A stretch of DNA of 35,250 bases. It comes from Methylocystis sp. (GTDB lineage: Bacteria > Pseudomonadota > Alphaproteobacteria > Rhizobiales > Beijerinckiaceae). Numbering within the stretch: position 1 is the stretch's first letter; each line of letters opens with the position of its first letter. Below are positions 23,849-31,558 of the stretch, one piece after another. A program made the translations under genes and the position numbers. Under the pieces are notes generated by a model. That model ran no database searches. It was not told where the DNA came from and saw nothing but the letters and a program-made list of their open reading frames with translations. The stretch lies in assembly GCA_002929055.1 (NCBI GenBank), contig PERY01000027.1, positions 1 to 35,250 on the forward strand, in the 5' to 3' direction.

Positions 23849-24880
23849 TCAGACGAAGCCGGGGTCGATCCCGACCTGCTTTTCCAGCCATTTCGGCGTC
23901 GGCAGGTTCAACCCGCGCAGGAAGTCGGCGTTGAAGAGCTTGGAGGCGTAGCGCGCGCCGCCGTCGCAGAGGATCGTCACGATAGTGTGGCCCGGCCCGA
24001 GATCGCGCGCGAGGCGGATGGCGCCTGCGATGTTGATCCCGGACGAGCCCCCGAGCAGCAGCCCTTCCTCCTCGGCGAGCGCAAAGACGATCTCCAGCGC
24101 CTCGCTGTCGGGAATGCGATAGGCGACGTCGATGGGCGCGCCCTCGAGATTGGCGGTGATGCGGCCCTGTCCAATCCCCTCCGTAATCGACGAGCCCTCG
24201 GCCTTCAGCACGCCGCTCGTGTAATAGGAGTAGAGCGCGGCGCCGAAGGGGTCGGCGAGGCCGATTTTGATCGCGGGGTTCTTCGCCTTCAGCGCCAGCC
24301 CGACTCCAGCCAGCGTGCCGCCGGTGCCGCAGGCGCAGACGAAGCCGTCGACCTTGCCGCCCAGCGCCTCGTAAATCTCCGGCCCCGTGGTCGCGATATG
24401 CGCCTCGCGGTTCGCGACATTGTCGAACTGATTGGCCCAGACGGCGCCGGCCGGGTCGTCTGTCGCCAGCCGCTCGGCGAGCCGGCCGGAAAGCTTCACG
24501 TAATTGTTGGGGTTGGCGTAGAGTACCGCCGGCACCTCGACGAGCTGCGCGCCTTGCAGGCGCAGCATGTCCTTCTTCTCCTGGCTCTGCGTCTCGGGGA
24601 TGACGATAACAGTGCGAAAGCCCATGGCGTTTGCGACGAGCGCCAGCCCGATGCCGGTATTGCCCGCCGTTCCCTCGACAATGACGCCGCCGGGCTTGAG
24701 CGCGCCTTTGGCGATGGCGTCCTTCACGATGAAGAGGGCGGCGCGGTCCTTCACCGAGCCGCCGGGATTCATAAACTCCGCCTTGCCGAGAATGCGGCAT
24801 CCGGTGGCTTTCGAGGCGGCGCGCAATTCGATGAGCGGCGTGCGGCCGATGGCCTCGATGACGCTGGCGGCGATGGTCAT
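23849..24880 (-). CDS. cysK: Cysteine synthase (O-acetylserine sulfhydrylase) A-type
   Basis: A 343-residue PLP enzyme joining O-acetylserine and sulphide to cysteine. The PLP lysine is K44 in PGGSVKDRAA; EGTAGNTGIGLALVA is the substrate loop and GTGGTLAGVG the phosphate-binding loop; the enzyme ends in KWLEKQVGID. It is longer than the roughly 310-320 residues of E. coli CysK, with the extra part in the C-terminal half, a form common in alphaproteobacteria. Monocistronic, preceded by a 228-bp gap. The first 11 codons and the leader immediately upstream have a diverged second copy at 28390-28443 (see there). Confidence 0.93.
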   Translation of the reverse strand: MTIAASVIEAIGRTPLIELRAASKATGCRILGKAEFMNPGGSVKDRAALFIVKDAIAKGALKPGGVIVEGTAGNTGIGLALVANAMGFRTVIVIPETQSQEKKDMLRLQGAQLVEVPAVLYANPNNYVKLSGRLAERLATDDPAGAVWANQFDNVANREAHIATTGPEIYEALGGKVDGFVCACGTGGTLAGVGLALKAKNPAIKIGLADPFGAALYSYYTSGVLKAEGSSITEGIGQGRITANLEGAPIDVAYRIPDSEALEIVFALAEEEGLLLGGSSGINIAGAIRLARDLGPGHTIVTILCDGGARYASKLFNADFLRGLNLPTPKWLEKQVGIDPGFV

Positions 24881-25108
24881 GAAAACTGATTCCTGTGGCG
24901 GGAAGGCCTCTTCCTACCCGGAAGCGGCGTCCCGCTCAAAGGCAAAACTGGCGCCGGGGCGGGGGCGTGACTTCCGAGAGGGGAAAGCCGGCATTCTCAG
25001 AGATGCGAACGCCAGCGGGCCCGCAGCCGCGGCGCTTTCGCGTGAGAGACTTTGTCACTGACGACCGGAACCTCATGGGATCAAACAAATCCAGGGGAGG
25101 AAGCCGCC

Positions 25109-25249
25109 ATGAATTACCGACTCGCGATAATCATCCTCGGCGTTGCGCTGTTCATCGTCGCGATGATTCCATACGCCTACAAGCCGCGGTGCTCGACGCC
25201 CGACTGCACGCCAGAGCCGCCCTATTTCGGCGAGCGAAGCAGCCGCTGA
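25109..25249 (+). CDS. Small single-span membrane protein
   Basis: A 46-residue frame starting at ATG 25109 with AGGGGAGG 8 bp upstream, a strong ribosome binding site that decides in favour of this start. Residues 5-22 are hydrophobic (LAIIILGVALFIVAMIP), then a short tail KPRCSTPDCTPEPPYFGERSSR with two cysteines. It is a plausible single-span membrane microprotein with the tail outside or inside; no family recognised. The good start signal is the main support, since the frame is short. Confidence 0.55.
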   Translation: MNYRLAIIILGVALFIVAMIPYAYKPRCSTPDCTPEPPYFGERSSR

Positions 25250-25279
25250 CAGGAATTTCTGATACCTGTGGGGGGCGCG

Positions 25280-25879
25280 TCAGCGCTTCCAGAAGGCCCA
25301 GACCGACGCCGGCGGAATGTTCGCGGGCGTGAAGCCGACACGCTTGGCGTTCAGGCCGAGCGCCTCGTATTTGAGAGGCGCGCCGATCGCGTATGTCAAG
25401 GCGAGGAAACGCCGCCCCTTCGGCATGATCGAGAAAATCTCGTCAACGATCGACTGCTGCGCCTCGCTCGGAAGCAATACCATGGGGATGCCGACGATAA
25501 CGGTGCCGACCTTGCCGACGAAGGGGTTGGGAAGCATCTCGCGGATCCTCCGCGCGTCGCCTTCGAGAACAGTCACGCCAGGAACCTCGCGGCGCAGATA
25601 GGCCGCCAGCTCCGGGTCGATTTCGACAGAAAACAGCCGGGAGGCCGGGACGCCGGACTCCAGAAGCGCTCGGGTCACCGAGCCGGTTCCGCCGCCAAAC
25701 TCGACGACCGCTTCATCTTCCTCGCGCCGAACATTGCGGGCGATCACTCTGGCGAGCGAAGCCGATGACGGCGTGATCGAGCCCATGACGAGCGGGTTCG
25801 CCATCCAGCGCTTCAGGAACAGGAGAGCTGGCCCCGCCGTCTTTTCGAAGATGGCGGCGGAATCTCGTGCAAGGGACAT
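25280..25879 (-). CDS. pmtA: Phospholipid N-methyltransferase, PmtA-like
   Basis: A 199-residue class I SAM-dependent methyltransferase. The N-terminal FLKRWMANPLVMGSITPSSASLARVIA (about 21-46) is the block typical of rhizobial PmtA, which methylates phosphatidylethanolamine to phosphatidylcholine; motif I is VVEFGGGTGSVTR (58-70), and motif IV is near VGKVGTVIVGIPM. Start ATG 25879; the frame continues far upstream inside phoD, without similarity. It follows phoD by 50 bp on the same strand, so the two may be co-transcribed. A 16S-type rRNA methyltransferase or another small-molecule methyltransferase is a less likely alternative. Confidence 0.72.
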   Translation of the reverse strand: MSLARDSAAIFEKTAGPALLFLKRWMANPLVMGSITPSSASLARVIARNVRREEDEAVVEFGGGTGSVTRALLESGVPASRLFSVEIDPELAAYLRREVPGVTVLEGDARRIREMLPNPFVGKVGTVIVGIPMVLLPSEAQQSIVDEIFSIMPKGRRFLALTYAIGAPLKYEALGLNAKRVGFTPANIPPASVWAFWKR

Positions 25880-25929
25880 TCGAGATAAACTCCTGTCGAG
25901 TGGACCCGCGCGGCAGAATGCGATTGCCG

Positions 25930-27480
25930 CTATGAAACGCGCTCCGCGCCCGGCTTGCCATCCTCGACGACGAAAGAAGCAAGCTTGCTCGCCTTCGTGT
26001 CGGGATCGCGATGATCCGCCAGCGCATGAATATCCATGTTGAGGGAACGACTTGTAAGGGTCATGACGGAATAGCCGCGGTGCAGTCCGGTCGCGAACTT
26101 GATGTGGGGCCCTTCGGATTTGGCGGTCTGGATCCATTCTTCCGGCGGCGGCGCGGAGGTGATGGAAGTTCCGCAGAATTCGGTCGCGAGCGTCGGAGAC
26201 TCCGGCCGGTTGAAGTCCCGTTTCAGATCGGCGACCCAGCAGGAATGGACGTCGCCGCCGATGACGACCGGATTGGCGGCTTTCGTCGCCAGCAGCGCAT
26301 CCATGAGCCGCTCTCTCGCCGCCGGATATCCGTCCCAGCCATCCGTATAGAATTTCTGGCCGTCGCCGGCCTTCAGGTCCGCTTGCGCCATCAGCGTCTG
26401 CTGAGCCAGCACGTTCCAGCGCGCCTTGCTCGAGGCGAGTTTCGCGGCGAGCCAGGCTTCCTGCCGCTCGCCCAGCAGCGTGGCTTTCGGGTCCAGACGC
26501 GCCTCGCAATTCTCCACCATGCTGGAGCCGCCGCGACCGGGTTTGGGGCAAGGCTGCGGCGTTCGAAACTGGCGGTCGTCGAGAAGATTTATCTCTGCGA
26601 TTTGGCCGAACTTCAGATTTGTATAGATGCGCGCGAAGGCGCCGAAGGGCGCCATGTGACGGCGGGCCGGCATGTGCTCGTACCATGCCTGATAGGCCGC
26701 GGCCCGGCGCTGCGCGAACCAGCGCGGATCGTCGGCGTTCTCTGAACGATCGTCCGCGTAATCGTTCTCGACCTCATGATCGTCCCAGATCGCCACCCAC
26801 GGAAAGGCCGCATGCGCCGCCTGCAGGTCGCGGTCGGCTTTGTAGAGGGCGTAGCGCGCGCGATAGTCGTCGAGGGTGATCGGCTCCGGGCTGCCGTGCG
26901 AGCGCACATGATTGGCGCCCCAGGAGGACTCGTAGATGTAGTCCCCGAGATGAATCACGAGGTCCAGATCATCCTGCGCCATGTTCCGGTAGGCGCCGTA
27001 ATAGCCGTGCTCATATTGCTGGCAGGAGGCGAAAGCGAAGCGAAGCCGGTCGGGCGTCCGGTCGACCGGGGGCGCGGTGCGCGTGCGCCCGACGGGACTC
27101 GTGACGTCGCCGACATGGAACCGGTACCAATAGTCGCGGCCGGGCGCGAGTTTGGTCGTCTCGACATGGACCGAATGCGCGAAAAGCGGCTCCGCCCAGG
27201 CCTGGCCCCGGTCGACGATGGATTTGAAGCCGTCGTCCTCGGCGACCTCGTAGGAGACCATGACCGCCTCGGGCGGCATGCCGCCGCCGGGCGCAGGGAA
27301 TTCTGGCGCGAGCCGCGTCCAGAGGCAGACGCCGTTGGGGTCGGGATAGCCGGACGCCACGCCCAGCGTGAAGGGCGAGCTGGCAAAGACAGGCTTCGCC
27401 CACACGCCCGGCGCAAAGTCGGCGAGGGCGAGGCCCGTCATCCCAACGAGAACATTACGACGCGAAATGCGGCCAATCAT
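25930..27480 (-). CDS. phoD: Tat-exported PhoD-family alkaline phosphatase
   Basis: A 516-residue PhoD-type metallophosphoesterase. The N-terminus RISRRNVLVG (about 4-13) is a twin-arginine signal, followed by a hydrophobic segment and the Ala-Lys-Pro cleavage region, so the folded enzyme goes through Tat to the periplasm. The N-terminal fibronectin-like domain covers about 35-140; metal sites follow in FASCQQYEHG, LGDYIYE, WDDHEVENDYA and VIGGDVHS (about residue 400). PhoD enzymes hydrolyse phosphate mono- and diesters and in some bacteria phospholipids; in this genome it would help in phosphate supply. No PHO box could be recognised upstream. Full-length family member. Confidence 0.92.
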   Translation of the reverse strand: MIGRISRRNVLVGMTGLALADFAPGVWAKPVFASSPFTLGVASGYPDPNGVCLWTRLAPEFPAPGGGMPPEAVMVSYEVAEDDGFKSIVDRGQAWAEPLFAHSVHVETTKLAPGRDYWYRFHVGDVTSPVGRTRTAPPVDRTPDRLRFAFASCQQYEHGYYGAYRNMAQDDLDLVIHLGDYIYESSWGANHVRSHGSPEPITLDDYRARYALYKADRDLQAAHAAFPWVAIWDDHEVENDYADDRSENADDPRWFAQRRAAAYQAWYEHMPARRHMAPFGAFARIYTNLKFGQIAEINLLDDRQFRTPQPCPKPGRGGSSMVENCEARLDPKATLLGERQEAWLAAKLASSKARWNVLAQQTLMAQADLKAGDGQKFYTDGWDGYPAARERLMDALLATKAANPVVIGGDVHSCWVADLKRDFNRPESPTLATEFCGTSITSAPPPEEWIQTAKSEGPHIKFATGLHRGYSVMTLTSRSLNMDIHALADHRDPDTKASKLASFVVEDGKPGAERVS

Positions 27481-27747
27481 CGATCTCTCGTCATCTCAAA
27501 CGTGGTCGACGCCAGCTTCCGTCCGACGGGGGCGCTTGTCTATGCGGCGTCCCGGCAAGTCGTCGATGAGGGCGGTGACAGCCGGATGACGCCGAACCGG
27601 AATTGGGGGCTTGGGGCTGTAAATTCGCAAGACGTGTCGCCGTAAGTCCCTTCGAGATGGGGGTGCGACAACGACTGCCATCCTAACGCGATGATGCCGC
27701 CGGGGGCGCCGTCCACGCCATCATCGTAATTCGCGGGCTGCCGCGCA

Positions 27748-28338
27748 CTACAGGTTTAAAAATGTCGCATAAGCAACACAGCGACTTAAAGCTTGCCAAA
27801 ACGCCAGTTCGCTATGACCGACTGAAAATTGTTCTATTGGTTCGTCCGGAGCGGAACCTTTTCGTGCCCAGTATCTGATGCCAGAAAAGTCTGGCTGATA
27901 TGTCCAGTTCGAATGTGCAATCGCATTTCTGAATGCCCTAACCGGATTGTCGGTCAAAAATTTCGAACATTTTTTGGTCACGGACCCGTCAGGCATTCTT
28001 CTTCTAAGGATTGCAAAACAAGCCTCCGGCAAGTAGCAAAAACATATATAGTTTTGGGTGATTACTTTGGCGCGCGTGACGAATGGTGAATTCGCAAGTT
28101 TGAGTTGACGGGATAAATCCATCCAACCTTGAAATGCCTCCAACTCAGTCAGACGATCAGAAACTGGAACAGGAGAAGCATTAGCAATTTCTGTCTTTCT
28201 TTCTGCGCTAAGAAAGCGAACTTCCGAACAAATAGTTGTCGCTATTCGATCAACGAATGCGGGTTCGATTCTTAATTCATCTACTAGATTTCGTCTGAAG
28301 GCGAGCATTTGCGAGTCCAAATGAGCCCATGTTTGCAT
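27748..28338 (-). CDS. HEPN-like protein of unknown function, low GC
   Basis: A 196-residue helical protein. R137-N-A-I-A-H142 fits the R-x4-H signature of HEPN ribonuclease/toxin domains, followed by SNWTYQPDFSGIRYW, an arrangement I associate with orphan HEPN-type proteins such as the pEK499_p136 group. GGAGG lies 7 bp before the ATG. The gene is plainly AT-richer than its surroundings, with A/T-ending codons throughout, which suggests recent acquisition. It has no visible antitoxin or nucleotidyltransferase partner. Immediately upstream lies a diverged fragment of a cysK 5' end. RNase activity is unproven; it could equally be an uncharacterised binding protein. Confidence 0.75.
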   Translation of the reverse strand: MQTWAHLDSQMLAFRRNLVDELRIEPAFVDRIATTICSEVRFLSAERKTEIANASPVPVSDRLTELEAFQGWMDLSRQLKLANSPFVTRAKVITQNYICFCYLPEACFAILRRRMPDGSVTKKCSKFLTDNPVRAFRNAIAHSNWTYQPDFSGIRYWARKGSAPDEPIEQFSVGHSELAFWQALSRCVAYATFLNL

Positions 28339-28389
28339 CGCAAATCCTCCAAATCATTCGCAGAATGGTAAATTACGCCCTTGTGAACA

Positions 28390-28443
28390 GATGGCTTTGG
28401 TGACGCTGGAGGCGATAGACATGAAGACTAATTCCTGTAGCGG
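28390..28443 (-). pseudogene. Displaced fragment of a cysK 5' end
   Basis: 54 bases that match 24848-24901 (start codon, first 11 codons and part of the leader of cysK) at 45 positions counted by hand, without gaps; weaker similarity continues with small gaps to about 28462. Read on the minus strand it gives ATG at 28422 and MSIASSVTKAI, against MTIAASVIEAI in cysK, then unrelated sequence and a stop. Both copies point the same way, so 24902-28389 is bounded by direct repeats. Divergence is too high for a very recent duplication. Confidence 0.8.
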
Positions 28444-28458
28444 TGGGGAGGCGTTCTC

Positions 28459-29340
28459 CTAACTGCAAGAGTCGCACCCCTCCATCGCAAACCTCGCCCC
28501 ATGCCGCGCCGTCTTGCCCGGCGCCAGTATCCGCATCGAAGGCTTCTCGTAAAGATCACCCCGGAAATCCGCCGGGTCGCCGTGGCCGGTCCAGGGCTCG
28601 ATGCAGAGATAGGGCGCCGGCGGCAGGGTCCAGAAGCCGATATGGGGGAAGTCGTCGAGCGTCACGGTCAGCCGCGCCCCCGCGCCATTGTCGAAGGCGA
28701 GGCTGCGGCTTTTCAGGTTCAGGAAGACGAGAGCGTCCCGCGCGAACATCGGCGGCGCCAGCGGCAGGCGTGCGCCAGCCAGCGGCGTGCGCTTCGTCTC
28801 TTTCAGGAGAAGTCCTCCGGGGCCGATGATCGGGACATCCGGGTTTTCGTCGGCCTCGAAAATGATTGCGTGCTCGGCGCCCGAGCCCGCGAGCGGCCAG
28901 CGGAAGGCCGGATGCAGGCCGCAGGCATAGGGCAGGGGCCGCGCGTCCGTATTGGTGACGATCAGATTATTGTCGAGCGCGCCCTTGCGCAGGGCGAACT
29001 CCACCTCGAAACGGAAGGCGAAGGGGTAGAGCCCATGAGTCTCGGCGTCGTCGAGCAACACCAGCCGTAGATAATCGGCGCGCCGCTCGGCGATCTCGAA
29101 GCGCTTCTTCCAGGCGAAACCGTGCAGCGCCAGTGGATAGCTGCGACCGTCGACCGTCACCTGCGCGTCGCGGGTCCAGCCGACGACGGGAAAGAGCACG
29201 GGCGCGGTCTGGTCCCAGATTGCGGAGTCCTTCGCCCAGATCATGTCGACGCCGCCGGTCCGCCAGGACGAAAGCTCGGCGCCGAAGGGCAGGATTTCGG
29301 CCGCATCGCCGTCAGCTTCGAGGAGAATCGCGTCGCTCAT
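28459..29340 (-). CDS. Aldose 1-epimerase family protein
   Basis: A 293-residue protein of the galactose-mutarotase-like fold. Blocks of the YeaD/LacX-type subgroup are visible: FGAELSSW near residue 20, PVLFPVVGW, LHGFAW (with a catalytic-type His), LPYACGLHPAFRWPL and CIEPWTGHGDP (the catalytic Glu) towards the end. Members interconvert anomers of sugars or their phosphates; the LacX-type members have less defined substrates. Start chosen at ATG 29340; a GTG at 29349 is possible. It ends next to the cysK fragment (which lies 15 bp beyond its stop). Monocistronic as far as can be seen. Confidence 0.88.
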   Translation of the reverse strand: MSDAILLEADGDAAEILPFGAELSSWRTGGVDMIWAKDSAIWDQTAPVLFPVVGWTRDAQVTVDGRSYPLALHGFAWKKRFEIAERRADYLRLVLLDDAETHGLYPFAFRFEVEFALRKGALDNNLIVTNTDARPLPYACGLHPAFRWPLAGSGAEHAIIFEADENPDVPIIGPGGLLLKETKRTPLAGARLPLAPPMFARDALVFLNLKSRSLAFDNGAGARLTVTLDDFPHIGFWTLPPAPYLCIEPWTGHGDPADFRGDLYEKPSMRILAPGKTARHGARFAMEGCDSCS

Positions 29341-29470
29341 GAGGATCACTTTATCCGGTTTTGCATGTCAAACCCGCATCGGGCCGCCTTGGTTTCATGG
29401 GCCGCTTTACCGCTTGGCGGCTGCGTGGTCAGGTCGCGGTGTAGCCTTCTTCTTGTAGTGAACCTCAGCC

Positions 29471-31273
29471 ATGTCCGCGTCATCCATCAGTCCCCGCGCC
29501 TTTCTCGGCGTCGAGCGCTCCATCCTCGGCCGGCCCTGGCGGGCGCGGCTCGACGCGGCGGGGGAGGCGACGGCGCTGGCGCTGGTGCAGGCGCATGGGC
29601 TCGACGACCTTCTGGCGCGGGTCCTCGCCGGGCGGGGCGTCAGCGTGGCCGACGCCGCCCGCTATCTCGACCCCACGCTGCGCGAGCTGATGCCCGACCC
29701 CTCTACCCTGACCGCGATGGACGAGGCAGTGGAGCGGCTCGCCCGCGCCATCGAGACCGGCGAGCAGATCGCCATCTTCGGCGACTATGACGTCGACGGC
29801 GCCTGTTCCTCGGCGCTTCTCATCGACTATTGGCGCACGGCCGGCGCGCCGGAGCCGTTTCTCCACATTCCAGATCGCATTTTCGAGGGCTACGGCCCGA
29901 ATTCGGAGGCGATCCGCGCGCTTGCGGGGCGGGGGGCGACGCTGCTGGTGACGGTCGATTGCGGGACGGTGAGCCATGAGCCCTTCGCCGTCGCGCGCGA
30001 CCTCGGCGTCGACGTCATCGTGCTCGACCACCATCAGGCGCCCGAGGAGCTGCCGGCCGCCACAATCGTGAATCCCAATCGGCAGGACGACCTCTCGGGG
30101 CAGGGCGCGCTCTGCGCGGCGGGGGTGGTTTTTCTGGCGCTCGCCGGTCTGACCCGCCGACTGCGTGCGCGGGACAGGTGGTCGGAGGGTCGACCCGCGC
30201 CGGACCTTCTCTCGGCCCTCGATCTCGTCGCGCTGGCGACGGTGGCCGACGTCGCGCCGCTCACGGGGCTCAACCGGGCCTTCGTGGTGAAGGGTCTTCA
30301 GCTTATGCGCAACCGTGGCCGGATCGGTCTGGCGGCCCTGATGGACGCCGCCCGAATGGATGGTCCGCCGCGCGCCTATCACCTCGGCTTCGCCCTCGGA
30401 CCACGCATCAACGCCGGCGGGCGCATCGGCGACGCGGGCCTCGGCGCGCGGCTTCTGACCCTTTCCGATCCGATCGAGGCGGCCCGTATCGCGCAGGAGC
30501 TCGACCGGCTCAACGGCGAGCGGCAGACGATCGAGAAGCACACGCTCGAAGAGGCGATAGCGCTCGCCGAACGGGAGTTCGTTAAAACAAACCGGCTATC
30601 CTGTCTCGTGGTGCAAGGGCCGGATTGGCATCCCGGCGTCGTCGGCCTCATCGCCGCGCGGCTCAAAGAGCGCTTTAATATTCCATCATTTGCAATTGCT
30701 TTTAATGGAGAAACTGGTTCTGGTTCAGGTAGAAGTTTAAGTGGCGTCGATATTGGTAAGGCGGTCCGCAAGGCTGTGGATCAGGGCTATGCCGTGAAGG
30801 GCGGCGGCCACGCCATGGCGGCCGGGGTCACTGTCGCCCGCGGCCGTTTCGACGATCTGCGCGCCTTTCTGAACGAGACCCTCGCTGACGCAGTCGAGGC
30901 CGCCAGGGACGCCGACGCGCTCGTCATCGACGCGGCCCTGACCGGGCGCGGCGTCAATCTCGATCTCCTGAGGCGGGTGGAAAAGGCTGGCCCATTCGGG
31001 CAGGGAAATAGAGAGCCTCTTTTCGTCCTTCCCGAGCAGCAGATCGCCGACGCCTCGGTCGTCGGGGAGAAGCATGTTCGCGTGCGGCTGCGGTCGGGCG
31101 ACGGCGCCTCCCTGGACGCCATCGCCTTCCGCGCGGTCGAGACCCCGCTCGGCGAGGCGCTTCTCAGGGGGCGCGGCGAGCGCTTCCATGTCGCGGCGCG
31201 GCTTTCGGCCAACACTTTCCGCGGCGTCGAGCGGGTCGAGACGCGCATCGTCGATCTGGCCCGCGCCGACTAG
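29471..31273 (+). CDS. recJ: Single-stranded-DNA-specific exonuclease RecJ
   Basis: A 600-residue DHH-family 5'-3' exonuclease used in recombination and mismatch repair. Motifs: FGDYDVDG (103-110), VDCG, DHH (186-188), TVADVAPL, GPRINAGGRIGD, then the DHHA1 domain with SGSGRS (about 416-421) and KGGGHAMAAG, and the C-terminal OB-type domain. Length is normal for the family. The codon use is uniform and GC-ending except between 30674 and 30742, where 23 consecutive codons end in A or T (entered separately). The reading frame is unbroken across that tract and the encoded residues are conserved RecJ sequence, so the protein is probably functional. Confidence 0.96.
   Translation: MSASSISPRAFLGVERSILGRPWRARLDAAGEATALALVQAHGLDDLLARVLAGRGVSVADAARYLDPTLRELMPDPSTLTAMDEAVERLARAIETGEQIAIFGDYDVDGACSSALLIDYWRTAGAPEPFLHIPDRIFEGYGPNSEAIRALAGRGATLLVTVDCGTVSHEPFAVARDLGVDVIVLDHHQAPEELPAATIVNPNRQDDLSGQGALCAAGVVFLALAGLTRRLRARDRWSEGRPAPDLLSALDLVALATVADVAPLTGLNRAFVVKGLQLMRNRGRIGLAALMDAARMDGPPRAYHLGFALGPRINAGGRIGDAGLGARLLTLSDPIEAARIAQELDRLNGERQTIEKHTLEEAIALAEREFVKTNRLSCLVVQGPDWHPGVVGLIAARLKERFNIPSFAIAFNGETGSGSGRSLSGVDIGKAVRKAVDQGYAVKGGGHAMAAGVTVARGRFDDLRAFLNETLADAVEAARDADALVIDAALTGRGVNLDLLRRVEKAGPFGQGNREPLFVLPEQQIADASVVGEKHVRVRLRSGDGASLDAIAFRAVETPLGEALLRGRGERFHVAARLSANTFRGVERVETRIVDLARAD
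30674..30742 (+). other. AT-ending codon tract inside recJ
   Basis: Codons 402-424 of recJ: all 23 end in A or T (TTT, AAT, ATT, CCA, TCA, ...AGA, AGT, TTA, AGT); three of the next five (GAT, ATT, GGT) do as well. The tract has 22 G/C of 69 bases by hand count, while codons just before and after are mostly G/C-ending. It includes rare codons AGA and TTA. It encodes the end of the segment before, and the whole of, the conserved SGSGRS motif of the DHHA1 domain. Confidence 0.9.
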
Positions 31274-31440
31274 CCCCTGTGGCCCATCGGCAACAGCCTG
31301 CCGAGAAACCGACATTGGCTCGGCCAACGCTGGGCGCAAAACACATTTCGGCCAAGATCACGCCCCCAACTCGCGACCGGAGCGCCGTGTATTAACGGCA
31401 GGTTTAGTTTTTGGAGACAATCTCGCGCACGTTCGTATTC

Positions 31441-31460
31441 GCATGACTTTCAGGTCATGC
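31441..31460. repeat. Short inverted repeat upstream of rlpA
   Basis: GCATGAC (31441-31447) and GTCATGC (31454-31460), perfect complements with a 6-base centre, about 100 bp before the rlpA start. It could be an operator or an RNA hairpin. It follows the recJ stop by about 170 bp and lacks a following T-run, so it is not a good terminator. No related copy seen in the window. Confidence 0.45.
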
Positions 31461-31558
31461 GTCAAACCTCAATAAGCGCCGGGCAGAGGGCGCGAAGACG
31501 GTGACGACGGGTCGAGTGCGTATCTTGCGTTTTTCGTCATCCGACGAGGGCCATACAC

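Noticed and set aside
25880..26686. N-terminal extension of the PmtA-like gene.
   Set aside because: The frame continues through phoD but gives an Arg/Gly-rich stretch with no similarity; the methyltransferase starts properly at ATG 25879.
28390..28443. A conserved riboswitch or leader motif shared by cysK and another gene.
   Set aside because: The similarity includes the start codon and eleven codons and is not followed by any gene in the same frame; it fits a displaced fragment better than a regulatory RNA.
30674..30742. An intein, intron or frameshift in recJ.
   Set aside because: The frame is unbroken, the residues align with normal RecJ and no extra sequence is inserted; only the codon use changes.
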